The position numbers and the translations under genes were made by a program. DNA of 64,000 nt from Strongylocentrotus droebachiensis (lineage: Eukaryota; Echinodermata; Echinoidea; Camarodonta; Strongylocentrotidae), in the NCBI GenBank assembly GCA_035222895.1, contig JAVYIG010000592.1:248001-312000 (forward strand), written 5' to 3'. A model generated the notes under the pieces. That model was not told the DNA's origin, did not search any database, and was given only the letters and a program-made list of their open reading frames with translations. Within the stretch, counting starts at the first letter, position 1. Every line of letters starts with the position of its first letter. Shown here piece by piece: positions 21,858-32,875 of this stretch.

Positions 21858-24425
21858 GTTTGTCGAACTGGCAACAACTAATGTATGCAGTTTGGATTAT
21901 GTTTATTGAAATACTATTATCCTTATCAGGTGAAAGAAATATTTTGTATTGAGGCACTTCAAAAAGACGTTTGCATTAAAATTGGTTACATTACGAAAAT
22001 TGCCTAATGGCATTGCAAATGCAATACCTCCGTAGAGATACGTACGCAATCACCGAAAAGCGAAACCACGTATTGTATCGAGGGCGGTCTGTGTGCGACG
22101 GCCGTAAACCTGATTGCTCTGCGTCCGCGAAGGTCTGTATGTTGCTGAGCGAAAACTCGCTATTATTGGGCTTGACGGAGCTAAGTAAGGGGAGTTCGAA
22201 CATATGCGTAAGGCCTTTTTTTCGCAGTCCGTGTATAGGGTTCAATTTAGTAGTGCCACAACTTGCCCAAGTAATATTACCATAATAAAATCGTTATTTG
22301 GGGGATATTTCAGCCGTCTCTAAACCGATTTTGATCAAACAAAGATGATTTTGTCATTTAAATTACATGTTCTTTTAAATTTGACAGTCAGTTTTTCATT
22401 ATCTCAAAAAAAAAATTGTGTAGCTCCCTCTGCTACAGAACTCAACTATTCCTTTAATCGACGATTACATTATAATAAAAAAAAATTGGAATGGCAACCT
22501 GTTTTGTGATTAACTTTGGGACTATAAACTCGATTAGTTTCGTATGAACAGCTATAATATATAAAAGATGGCGGATAGTCACGTTTCTCGCTCCCTCTTA
22601 CAGGACAATTATTTTTAAAAAGTGATGAATTCGTGTTAGCCTTGGAAAATTTGAGGTTACTATCGGTTGTCTGTAGCGTAACAACAGGGTCACCGAGTTT
22701 GCTTTCGCATTTTGGATTAGCTGCGGGGGCTTACAAATGCTTACTTCATTTATAATTAAGGTGCTTCGTCGCTCCTTTTTTTCCGTCAAACGTTAATAAT
22801 AGCCAAAGTCAATATAATTTTGATCCATGTTAAGTGCATTCTCTTTCATCTTGTCAAAATGTAAGCTAATTGCAGTGATATTAAGATTTAATAGCTTGAT
22901 GATTATATAGAGTGGCATCTTGCTTTTAAAAGCCAAGTCATTGCGGCTCAATGAAGGTGTTTAGAAAGCCAACGTTTTTGATAAGCTAAATGTTCTTTCA
23001 ATTTTTGGCGGTTATCGCTTGATTTCTAACGATTGAAGCGCACATTCAAACATTTCCACCAGTTTCGCATACACAAGAGATGCTGGTTGGACAGTAATGT
23101 CGCTGCATCTTAATCGACAATTACAGCTAAATAAAAGTGTTCTGAACGCCATCATTTTTTGTGATCAACTTCTTGCCTACAAACTCGATAAACTCGACGG
23201 GTTTCGTATTCAGGCGCTAAAGGGTGAGAAAGAAAAAAACTGACTCCCCCCCCCCACCCCCCCCCCCGCCCCCGCCAAAAAAAAACATACTGTGCTTTTA
23301 TCTCCACCACCACCCCACCCCCCCCCCCTCCCGCTTATTCAGCGGCTGGCTGAGTCGTTGCGAAATTTTTGGAGAGATTTTTAGATTTTATCCCCCCCCC
23401 CTTGTAAAATATCCTGCGTACGCTTCTGTTCGTATCAACATCCATGATAGAATGCGGATAGTCACGTTTTTCGCTCCGTCTTTAATATAGGGCAATTAGT
23501 TCTAAAAAGTGATTTATTCGTGTTAGCTTTGGAAAATATGAGGTTATTATCGGTTGTCTGTAGAATTAAAAAAAAAAGGGTCACCGAGTTTACTTTCAAA
23601 TTTTGGTGTAGCTATGGGGATGTACAAATGCTTACTTCGCTTTTAATTAAGGGGCTTCGTCGCTCGGTTATTCCGTCAAACGTTAATAATGCCGGAGTCA
23701 ATATCATTTTGATCAACTTTAAGTGCATTCTCTTTCAACTTGTCGAAATGTAAGCTGATTGGCAGTGATATTAAGATTTAATGGATTGATGATTATAGAG
23801 TGACAGCATGCTTTTGTATAAGCCAAGTTATATCAAATGAACGTTGGAACTAACAACCATAACAGACGGCGGTTCGATATATTTCACTGCACCTCTAAAC
23901 GGCAATTGCGGCTCAATGAAGGTGTTTAGAAAGCCAACATTTATGATTAACTAAATGTTCTTTCGATTGTTGGCGGTCATCGCTTGATTTCTTACGATTG
24001 AAGCGCACATTCAAGCATTTCCACTTTTCGCACTAACCAGAGACACTGATTGGACAGTAATTTTGCTGCGACTTTATCGACAATTACAGCTAAATAAAAG
24101 TGTTTTGAACGCCATCATTTTTGTGTGATTAGCTTCGTGCCTATCAACTCGATGTTCACACAACGGGTTTCGTATCAACATCTATAATAGATGGCGGATA
24201 GACATGTTTCCCGCTTCGCTTCATCTTAAATGGCAACTGCTGTTCATTTGTTTTAAATGCCAAATGTTATGATTGACTTGATGACTAGTTTTTTATAGAC
24301 GTTTTAATTCGGACAAATATTTCGCTTCCTCTTAATTGCAAAGGACGAAACAAAGTTTTGGATGCCATCTTTGTGACGAACTTAATATTTTCTCGTTTCA
24401 CTGCGTGTATCCCCAATTTTGAACA
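21858..24425 (+). promoter_or_regulatory. Upstream region of receptor gene 1: amplified promoter-like repeats
   Basis: From about 22287 it is paralogous to 47047-49359 and 57285-59351. It contains degenerate copies of a motif of the form GACAATTACAGCTAAATAAAAGTGTT followed by GAACGCCATC (near 23112, 23900, 24075 and a decayed one at 24343), plus a second block (GTCAAACGTTAATAAT, GGCGGTTCGATATATTTCAC). The last copy lies about 80 bases before the ATG. A poly-C tract (23246-23330, 23393-23401) is shared with genes 5 and 6. The stretch 21858-22165 resembles the TA element interior. Regulatory role is inference from position and repetition. Confidence 0.55.
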
Positions 24426-25454
24426 ATGGACGACATATTTTCAACCGACACTTCTCTAGACATTCTTCGGAACGCCACGCCATCCTCTTTCATAGAAAAC
24501 AGTCAAGATAATATTACGAAACGTATCGAAGTGCGCATATTTTTATTTATATCACTTCTCTCCGTTGGATTATCCTTCCTGACGAACACCTTCACAATAT
24601 ACACATTACATACGATGGACAGCCTTCACAAAACAGAGAGTCTTTTGTACAAAGCACTTGCCATCAATGATATCATCATTGTCCTCTGCGAAATGGCCCT
24701 TGTTGTCAGTCTTTCGCTAGAGATTGACAAAGGATGTTTTCAGGTATTTCTGTCGAGTCTGTTTGTTGTCTATGTTTCGGTAATAATAATCGTTCTGATA
24801 AACGTCAATCGTTTCATAATGATCATGCGACCCCTTCAGCATCAGAGGTTGGTGACGCCGAAAAGACTCTACTGTGTCTTGTTGGTTGGTATGTTGAGTA
24901 CAGTTGCCTTACTAGTCGTGATTAATATCCTAGGCAGTACTTCATTCATCAGAGAAGATGTCTGTCCTGGTCTAACACCGCAAAATAACATATCTGATTC
25001 AGCTTTAAATTTACTTGTGGTATTACCGATCCTGCTGGGGTTTGCCGTTATTTTGATAACCAGTAGTGGAATTTTCTACAAGTCAAGACAACAGGCGACA
25101 AAGATCGCACAAATGCGTCGCATTATTCTTCAACAGCGTGCACAACCCGAAGTGAACAACCGTCCAGGAAATCATCGAGCCGTTACTGCAAGTGGACTGA
25201 AAGGTCTCAGAACCGTTGGCGTTATTACCATCTCGTACTGGTTCATATGGTTGCCTTACGTAATCTATGTATCAACCATTGGCGGACTCTATCGCTTCGA
25301 ATGGTTTAAAAATATAAATTTGTTTCTTCAGTTGTGTAATTGCATTTGGAATCCTTTGATTCTCTCTATCGCTTACAAACCATTCCGAATCGCATCTAAA
25401 AATATTATCTTGAAGATGAAAGCATCATGCTGCGGAAGTAATATTATTCACTGA
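24426..25454 (+). CDS. Rhodopsin-class GPCR, single exon, array copy 1
   Basis: A 342-residue seven-helix receptor for the cell surface. Two N-glycosylation sites precede helix 1 (N16, N29). Helices lie near 38-61, 73-97, 105-131, 147-170, 194-218, 262-285 and 295-317. Class A landmarks are N54 in LTN, D82 in AIND, C104 and C180 for the extracellular disulfide, P201, the W275-L-P277 motif in helix 6, and N309-P310. The DRY position reads NRF (128-130), there is no helix-4 Trp at the usual place, and NPxxY is stretched to NPLILSIAY. A CC pair at 335-336 may be palmitoylated. The start has the same context as the other copies (TTTTGAACAATGG). Closest relative by eye is copy 6. A chemosensory role is inference. 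Confidence 0.9.
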   Translation: MDDIFSTDTSLDILRNATPSSFIENSQDNITKRIEVRIFLFISLLSVGLSFLTNTFTIYTLHTMDSLHKTESLLYKALAINDIIIVLCEMALVVSLSLEIDKGCFQVFLSSLFVVYVSVIIIVLINVNRFIMIMRPLQHQRLVTPKRLYCVLLVGMLSTVALLVVINILGSTSFIREDVCPGLTPQNNISDSALNLLVVLPILLGFAVILITSSGIFYKSRQQATKIAQMRRIILQQRAQPEVNNRPGNHRAVTASGLKGLRTVGVITISYWFIWLPYVIYVSTIGGLYRFEWFKNINLFLQLCNCIWNPLILSIAYKPFRIASKNIILKMKASCCGSNIIH

Positions 25455-27350
25455 TTGGATTGCTAACAATGTATCTATTCGTATTATAGAGAAACTAAGC
25501 TATACCTACTATGATTATGCTATGAGTCGGGTGATAACTTAGTTCTGTCCAAAGTGACGTAGCTTGGGTTCGCTTCAGCGAAATCAGATTTCCTGCGGGG
25601 GCACACAACTTGTGTGCATGTTTGCGTGGGGGGGGGGGGGGGGGGGGGGCGGAGCTTATACGCATTTTTCATTTGTATGCGAGGGAGTGTTGCAACAGAG
25701 TGAACAAAAAGGTTAAGTGAAATATCTCAACTTGTGAACTATCTGTTTACGGAGTCTATATAACATACTATATATAATTAAACATATTTATATTTTTCTT
25801 GGAGAGGGGCGTTTGTCGGTCGCCCTAGATTTCCCATTGACTAGGCCGCTGTCTGTCAACACTGTTATCAGTGTTGTACAGGCCCTCTTCAGAAGGTGTC
25901 TGTTCTTTGATAGGATTAGTAATCAGAATACACATTTGCAATATATCATGATTAAGTTTGGGTGGCTAAGGCAGGGAAATTTTGCATATTGATCATCGAT
26001 GATGTACGTCTCGTCGGCTCACTGCAAAAAAAAGGACACGCCATGTACTTTCAATGGCAGTAATAGCCTTTAAGCGGTGAGGCAACCTTTCTTCAGCAAT
26101 GAGCAACTCTGTAATAAATTGGTTTAATTCGCCGATGATATCCATGTAAGATTGCAAATGTGTTTCATACGTAAAGTGGTCAATATCATGCAGCCCTGAT
26201 ATCTTGTTGTCGTTATAGGTAACTGAACGTGGCACAATTCCATTTCTCTCATTTTGTTTTATTATGTTTACGTCACTCTGTCAGATGATGTTATATTTCC
26301 AAACCCTCTTGGATGAACTTCATTGTGTTGGTTTATTGTTTTCTGCTTTTCTTTCAATTTTTTAAAAACAATTTCAACATCGCTTCAAGTCATTTATATA
26401 TTTTGTGTGCACACCGGTTGAAAACGCTACACTTCGTTTGTAAACCAAAGCCATCTAAAGACGCTAGTAATGTACCGGAGTAGAAATTAACCCTTAGATG
26501 AGCCATTTTAGGGATCACTTTATCTAGGAATGGACATTCAAGCTCGAAATCCTGGGATCCGCTCTCAAAAAGGATTTTCAAATGACTACTTTCGAGTTCA
26601 TTCAACTCCGAAATAAACCGATTCCTAATATAACTCTTGGGAAAGGGAAATCCAACCCAAATTACTATAAACGAAAGTAGAAAGCTCAGAGAAGCAAACT
26701 GATAAAAGTTTTCATTAAATCTGACTAAATATAAGAAACTTTTGAATTTTTGAAAATTGTAATCATTTTACGTGTACGTATTGGCACTTCAAATTGGCTG
26801 AAACGTAATGTCAATTTAATGCAGTGCCGGCCTACTTTTCCATCTGTTCCAACATATGAAATGACTAACATCTAAATTTGTCACAAATGTATGGCTCAGG
26901 AGGGTCTCTTTTTATTAGAGGACCTACGATAATATGCTATCTGTAATATATTTTGAGTAGTGCCCCAAGGGAAAAGGAACTTATTAGAAAAACAGAAATT
27001 AGTGATATTTGTGTACACGGCAAATGGGATAGTTATCCACGTCCTATGTCACAATCCACTAACCAAACTACCAATTTGGAATTCGCATAGACTTCGTGAT
27101 CTCATATTTCAAACATTCATAACCACCTTACATTTGGTTCGATTTATTTCAAACTTTTGACCTTCTGTTTCTTTTCTTTTTCCGCTTTCATACAGATCTA
27201 CTTATTACAAGGGTTGTATCGCCCTTTAAAGAGTGAATTTCCATTCATCTGAATTAAGAAAGTAAGCTCCTAGTTGTCAAAAAGTAAATATTGTAGTTTA
27301 GCTACCAGTTTTGTGAGATCTTACAAAAACTAATTAAGTTTCTAAATTCG
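25455..27350 (+). repeat. Shared 3' flank of receptor gene 1
   Basis: Non-coding sequence repeated after the other array copies. Landmarks are GTGACGTAGCTTGGGTTCG at 25555, a G-run at 25628-25650, GGTCGCCCTAGATTTCCC, CTCTTCAGAAGGTGTCTGTTC, GTCAGATGATGTTATAT and AACCCTTAGATGAGCCATTTT. It includes an uninterrupted TTAA site at about 26715 that is occupied by a MITE in the copy-4 flank. Small open frames here are not conserved as proteins among copies. Confidence 0.75.
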
Positions 27351-28278
27351 TAAAATCATTTGTAACGATGTTTGTATATGTCATGTTTTCAGAACAAGCT
27401 GACTCAACTAATAAATCATTCCTGTCAAATCAAATCCTCGGTTTTGCCCCCCCCCCCCCCCTCGGGTGTATTTGGGTCTTTTTTTCGGCATAAGTCGATT
27501 CATTTTAATTGATTGAAAAATCAGAAAAACACTTGATATGTCGTTTATAAGGACAACATGACATTGGAAACGAAAGCTCCATATACTTACGTCACATTTC
27601 ATTAAGGTGCTTCGTCGCTCCATTATTTCGTCAAACGTTAATGATGGCCGGAGTCAATATCATTTTGATACATGTCAAACGTAATATCTTTCTTTTGTCA
27701 AATTGTAAGCTGATTGGCGGTGATAATAACATTTAATGGATTGATGATTATAGAATGACATCTTGCTTTTGTATATGCCAAGTTATATAAATGAACGTTC
27801 GAACTAATAAACCATAACAGACGGCGGTTCAATATATTTTACTGCGCCTCTAAACGACAATTGCGGCTCAATAAAGGAGTTTAGAAAGCAAACTCTATGA
27901 TGAACTAAATCTGATTTCGATTCTTTGCGAGCATCGCTTGATTTCCAACGATATAGAGCGCACATTCAAACATTTCCACCTTTCGCATACACCAGAGACG
28001 CTGGTTGGATAATATTCTTGCCGAGTTATTTATCAACAATTACGGCTAAATAAAAGTGGTTTGTACCCCATCATTTGTTGTGATCAACTTCGTGCCTTAA
28101 AAAACTCGATGTCACTTCACGAATTTCGCATCAACAACTTTAATAGATGGTGGATAGACATACCGTTTCGCTTCATCTTAAATGGCAACTACTGGTGATT
28201 TTTGTTGGTAATGCCAATTTCTTTTTTTTCTCTTTTTTTTGAGGGGGACTTTATGACGAATTAGAATTTCCCTTCTTA
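27351..28278 (+). promoter_or_regulatory. Upstream region of receptor gene 2, distal part
   Basis: Same repeat blocks as the other genes: GTCAAACGTTAATGATGGCC near 27630, GGCGGTTCAATATATTTTACTG near 27823, and the CGGCTCAATAAAGG and CGGCTAAATAAAAG motifs near 27862 and 28040. A C-run lies at 27447-27462. The region is now separated from its gene by the element at 28279-31718. Confidence 0.55.
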
Positions 28279-28678
28279 GACCGCCGGGTGAGCCCCAAAA
28301 TTCGTCAGTTTTGTGACCTCGGCTCTGCGTCTACTTTTTTTATAGTGGAAATTATTAAAGAATAAATTTTGATATCATAGTCACAACTCGTCAATCGAAA
28401 ACAATGCATATAAGCTCAAAAAATGGAAAAAAGGTGCTTAAAATCTTTCTTTTTTTTCACGGAGGTTGTCCAATCACTGTGCATGTATCAAGTAACAATT
28501 ACAGCGCTTCAAGCTTTTTAGCCAATCACAGGCAGTGTTGTGCACGTACCACTGGCGCGCGCTATTTCGAGTTTCCGGTGTAGTAATCATGTCGTCAACA
28601 ACTGAATGATTCAGAGGAAAACACAGGTTTTTGCTGCATGCATACAATTTCGACTCACAGTAAGGTGATATCTTTCAG

Positions 28679-28888
28679 TGGGAAGAGTTACAGAAAGTTC
28701 AAGGAGTGTGCAGATCTTTGGAAGGACGTCAGTTTTGGGTTTGAACTAGAAAACAAAATTGCTGCGAATGCGGTCAACTTCGACTTTGACTCGTTAGAGC
28801 TGCAGACAGAGCAGTACTCGCCCGGCGCTTCGGGCGGAGGAGTGTACCAGGGAGGTGTTCGAACTGCAACAAGTTCAACAAAAAAGAG
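28679..28888 (+). CDS. Unrecognised exon-like open frame inside the TIR element
   Basis: A stretch bounded by a possible acceptor (TATCTTTCAG) and a possible donor (AGAG then GTAGGC). The frame is open and has normal amino-acid composition, with KFKECADLWKDVSFGFELEN and later DFDSLELQTEQY and a glycine-rich GASGGGVYQGGV. I do not recognise the family. If spliced to the acceptor at about 30134 the phase would require a short reading frame ending in a stop soon after. It may be a captured host exon or an element gene remnant. Confidence 0.35.
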
Positions 28889-30134
28889 GTAGGCCTAGAT
28901 CTATGTCATTCTGAAGAAATATTGTATTAACTGTTTCAGCATGTTCAGAATAACTCTGATCCTATTCATTTTCTTCTTCTTCTTCTTCTTCTTCTTTTTC
29001 TTCTTCATAATCTGCCTCCTTAAAATTCAATACTGAAGATTCTTGCAGATGCCATAATTAATAGTAATTGATAATAATAAATATACTCGGCCTGATTGGG
29101 GTGTGCAGGTGGACCATTACACCGGGGTTTCCCCCTACTCTTATATGAATAGTGCAATGGGTTTTTAACGTGCAAGGGTGGTGACTCTCCTGTACACGGG
29201 GCCTCCATTTAACGTCCTATCCGAGGGATGGAGTGTTTTTCACTTGACATAACCTGCGTCTAACAGTAACAGTAACAAGGGAAGGGACATGTTAACACAC
29301 AACGCAGGCTTCAGTCATCCGCCTGGGTGGGAGTCGAAACCGGGATCTTTTTCTATGTCTAGATCTATGTCATATGTCTATTTCCCGGCCCTAAACGTTA
29401 CAACTAGAATCAGAAAAAAAGAGTCTAGATTAGAATATCTACCGGGTAATTTCTATTTTCTAAAAAAATTCTATGCTCTCGAAATTGAGGCCTAGCTAGC
29501 CAAATTATTAAGTGGTTGATCAAGTCAAATTGGATACTGGCCAGGCTTGATTCTATACTACATTAGTACAGATCAGGTCTTTATAATTAATGTGGGTATT
29601 TATTGTCCACATATCGATTACGGTATCGTCTGAGAACAGCGTACTGGTAGGTTTTTTTTTTTTGGGGGGGGGGTAGGGGCTACTGTCCCCCTAAATTTCC
29701 ACAATCAAAGTGGTTTGTTTTTCTTTCTTTTTGTGCATGTTTGACAAATTCTGCATAGTGAGGCCCCCAGTCCCTGTCAATATTTGACAAAGTTAAATTA
29801 ATACGCCACTTGTGTTGGAGAATGAGCCTTGCCCTTGCCCTGGTGATCTGTTTATTCATGATGAAAAATGTATTACAGTACCGTATGCCCTCCATGCTCT
29901 ACAAAAAAAAAAACTTCATAAAAATATGTGACGACTCCTTACGTTTTCTATTAAGCAGTTCTGAATAATTTCCACTGTTAGACGTCTGTTAGACGTCCAA
30001 TGCTAGATTCAACTCTTACTGTAGGTTTTGTATTGATGAATACTTCAGTATGTCTGTCTCGTAGAACTATAGACCTATTCTTTTTTAATAAATTATATTA
30101 AATGAGCCTTGCTTTTTATTTATTTTCAATAAAG

Positions 30135-30820
30135 GTATGTCCAACCGGGATACCATGCGGGCTGCTACTGGCACTTCTGCAACATTACAACTATCAAGTG
30201 AGCACAGATCAAGGCAAAGAGGGAACAATATTTAATCCATTGTATGTCACATTACTTATAAATGTAAAGCCTTTTTTAGAAATTCAATGTAAAGACCTTT
30301 CTTGCGATGCTCTATTTTGCCAATTTCCGCCAGATTCGATAAAGCAGATAACTTTTACTAAATGGCATTTGGACAAATGTATGAAATTACCTGCTGGAAA
30401 TTTTAAAGAACATGGTTTAGATATGTATATTAGACTGAAGAAGAATAGCAGAGGCTGGGACCCTGTCATCCATAAATTTTAAAATTTTACTTACAATGTA
30501 TATTTTATGTGTGTTTTTGCTAAAACATACATACATACATGTAGTAATGCTTTTTGAGCAATCGCTTGAAAGAATGTTTGTTATTGAAAATATGACTTTT
30601 AAATGTAAAGCCTATTTTGGAAATTTAATGTAAAGACCTTTCTTGCGATGCTCTATTTTGCCAATTTCCGCCAGATTCGATAAAGCAGATAACTTTTACT
30701 AAATGGCATTTGGACAAATGTATGAAATTACCTGCTGGAAATTTTAAAGAACATGATTTAGATATATATATTAGACTGAAGAAAAATAGCAAAGGCTGCG
30801 ACCCTGTCATCTATCTATGA
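30135..30820 (+). repeat. Open frame and its direct duplicate, unknown function
   Basis: The frame 30102-30482 ends in LPAGNFKEHGLDMYIRLKKN and a stop. The segment from about 30260 is repeated at 30603-30820 (same CKDLSCDALFCQFPPDS stretch), where an in-frame TAA interrupts it early but the rest stays open. A strong acceptor-like site precedes 30135. It may be a last exon with a duplicated end, or simply transcribed 3' UTR. No family recognised. Confidence 0.3.
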
Positions 30821-31149
30821 ATATATCATTTTTGTATCTCCAATGTATATTTTATGTGTATTTTTGCTGAAACATACGTACATGTAATCGCTTGAAAGAA
30901 TGTTTGTTATTGAAAATATTTTAATGTGAATTGACAATGTGTTGTATAACTGATGATGAATCATTTCTCTACATCAACCCGAAGAGCAGTACCCATGTGG
31001 TCAAGCAGGCTTACAATATTATTGACTATGTATTTTGAGAATATGAGATAGTAATATGTCATATATTTGATGTGAAACCAGATTATAATTGTTTAAACAT
31101 GCCTTACAAACTTTGTTTTAGATTGTGATTTATTTTATTTAAAATGACA

Positions 31150-31440
31150 TAAAAAGAGATAGAGAGGTGGGAAAGAGTGAGGGGGGAGGGAATGGGAAAG
31201 AGAGAGGGGTTAAGGAAACGAGAGAAAGGGAGGGAATGGGATGAAGAGAGAGAGGGGGAGTGAGGAAAAAGGAAGAAAGAGACGAAGGGGGGGGGAGGGA
31301 GGGGAATGAGGAAAAAGGGGTGGGGGGCAAGAATGAGAGAGGATAAGGAGAGAAAGAGAGGGGGATTAGGAAAGAGAGAGAAAGGGAAGGAATGAGGAAA
31401 GAGGGGAGAGGGAAGGAATGCGGAAAGAGGGACAGGGGAA
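31150..31440 (+). repeat. GA-rich polypurine tract
   Basis: About 290 bases of almost pure G and A on the plus strand with AAAGAGAGAGGGG-type words, near the right end of the TIR element. Antisense open frames here are low-complexity P/S/L/F strings. Confidence 0.85.
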
Positions 31441-31718
31441 TAGTTTGACTGCACTGCAGCTTTGCTCGATATCAATACAAGTCATTTCCCTATAGCATAA
31501 TACACAGCTGTCTCAGACTGGACCCAAGAGGGCGTTTGTCATATTTATTAAAAATTAATTTGGGCATTATTAATTTGTGTGCAGTTTTTTCTACTGACGA
31601 GTTTCACCATCATCTTCAGTATATTTGTCTACATATTAGAGGTCATTTTCAAGTAGATGCCGAGGATGGGTCACAAAACACAAAAACTAAGGCACTTTTG
31701 AGGGTTCACCCGGCGGTC

Positions 31719-31858
31719 TATCTCTTGTTCGTATTAACATCCATAATATATGATGACTTGGATAAATATTAAAATTACGGCCCAAAGTGTTTTGAAAGGC
31801 ATCTTCGTGACGAGCTTATTATTTTCTCGCTCGTCTGCGTGTATCCCAATTTTGAACA
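31719..31858 (+). promoter_or_regulatory. Proximal promoter and leader of receptor gene 2
   Basis: Holds the last repeat copy before the gene: AAATTACGGCCCAAAGTGTTT, GGCATCTTCGTGACGAGC, and TCTGCGTGTATCCC just before the ATG. It is nearly the same as the copy-5 leader (49255-49359). The element at 28279-31718 has removed all more distal repeats by ~3.4 kb. Confidence 0.5.
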
Positions 31859-32875
31859 ATGGCCGACACATTTTCACACGACAATTCTCTAGACTTTTCT
31901 AGGAACGTCACGCCATCCTCTTTAGAAAACCATCTTAAGAACCTTGTCGATGCGCCCATAATGTTATTTATATCATTTCTCGCCCTTGGGTTATCCTTCC
32001 TGACGAACACCTTCACGATATACACATTGCACACGATGGACAGCCTTCACGAGACTGAGAGTCTTTTGTATAAAGCACTTGCCATCAATGATACCATCAT
32101 TGTCCTCGGCCAACTGGCCAATGTTGTCATTCGTTTACTACGGATTCACAAAGGCTGTTTTGAGGTATTTCTGTTGTATATGTTCATGGTCCATGTTTCG
32201 GTAATAACAATAGTCCTGATCAACGTCAATCGTTTCATAATGATCATGCGACCCCTTCACCATCAGAGGTTGGTGACACCGAAGAGACTCTACTGGGCCT
32301 TGTTGGTTGGCATGTCGAGTACATTTGGCTTACTTGTCGTGATAAATATCCTGGGCAGTACTTCACTCATCAGAGAAGATGCCTGTCCTCGTCTAACACC
32401 ACAAAATAACATATCTGATTCAGCTTTAAATTTACTTCTGGTTGCACCGATCCTGCTGGGGTTTGCCATTATTTTGATAACCAGTATTGGAATTTTCTAC
32501 AAGTCAAGACAACAGGCGACAAAGATCGCACAAATGCGTCGCATTATTCTTCAACAGCGTGCACAGCCCGAAGTGAACAACCCTCAAGGAAATCATCGAG
32601 CCGTTACTGCAAATGGACTGAAGGGTCTAAAAACTGTTGGCGTTATTACCATCTCGTACTGGTTCATATGGTTGCCTTTCTTGATCTATGCCTCAACCAT
32701 TGGTGGACTCTATCGCTCCAAATGGTTAAGAATAGTAGTTATGTTTCTCCAGTTCTGTAATTGCATTTGGAATCCTTTGATTCTCTCTATTGCTTACAAA
32801 CCATTCCAAATCGCATCTAAAAATATTATCTTGAAGATGAAAGCGTCATGCTGCGGAAGTAATATTATTTACTGA
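31859..32875 (+). CDS. Rhodopsin-class GPCR, single exon, array copy 2
   Basis: A 338-residue receptor of the same family, four residues shorter than copy 1 in the N-terminal tail. It has the same class A landmarks: LTN in helix 1, AIND in helix 2, NRF at the DRY position, the WLP motif in helix 6 and NPLILSIAY in helix 7, followed by a KASCCG tail. Its helix 2 to 3 segment reads GQLANVVIRLLRIHKGCFEVF, a version shared with copy 3 and unlike copies 1, 4 and 6 (CEMALVV type). That segment borders the extracellular pocket, so it may change ligand choice. Helix 4 has a Trp (LYWALLVG). No break is seen. Confidence 0.9.
   Translation: MADTFSHDNSLDFSRNVTPSSLENHLKNLVDAPIMLFISFLALGLSFLTNTFTIYTLHTMDSLHETESLLYKALAINDTIIVLGQLANVVIRLLRIHKGCFEVFLLYMFMVHVSVITIVLINVNRFIMIMRPLHHQRLVTPKRLYWALLVGMSSTFGLLVVINILGSTSLIREDACPRLTPQNNISDSALNLLLVAPILLGFAIILITSIGIFYKSRQQATKIAQMRRIILQQRAQPEVNNPQGNHRAVTANGLKGLKTVGVITISYWFIWLPFLIYASTIGGLYRSKWLRIVVMFLQFCNCIWNPLILSIAYKPFQIASKNIILKMKASCCGSNIIY

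Larger units (their letters stand above)
28279..31718. mobile_element. 3.4-kb TIR element with TA duplication, inserted upstream of receptor gene 2
   Basis: Ends GACCGCCGGGTGA at 28279 and its complement ending at 31718, with looser similarity continuing inward (TTTTGTGACC). Flanked by TA at 28277-28278 and 31719-31720. The paralogous copy-5 upstream region at about 49190-49225 lacks it. Inside are exon-like sequence (28679-28888), a TTC microsatellite (28974-29007), a poly-T/G run (29651-29672), a duplicated segment (30260 and 30603) and a GA-rich tract (31150-31440). No transposase was recognised. Confidence 0.75.

Noticed and set aside
26390-26605. Minus-strand frame conserved in the 3' flanks
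   Set aside because: The paralogous flanks carry stops and indels in this frame, so there is no sign of protein-level constraint.
31104-31475. Minus-strand open frame of 123 codons
   Set aside because: Low-complexity translation of a GA-rich tract.
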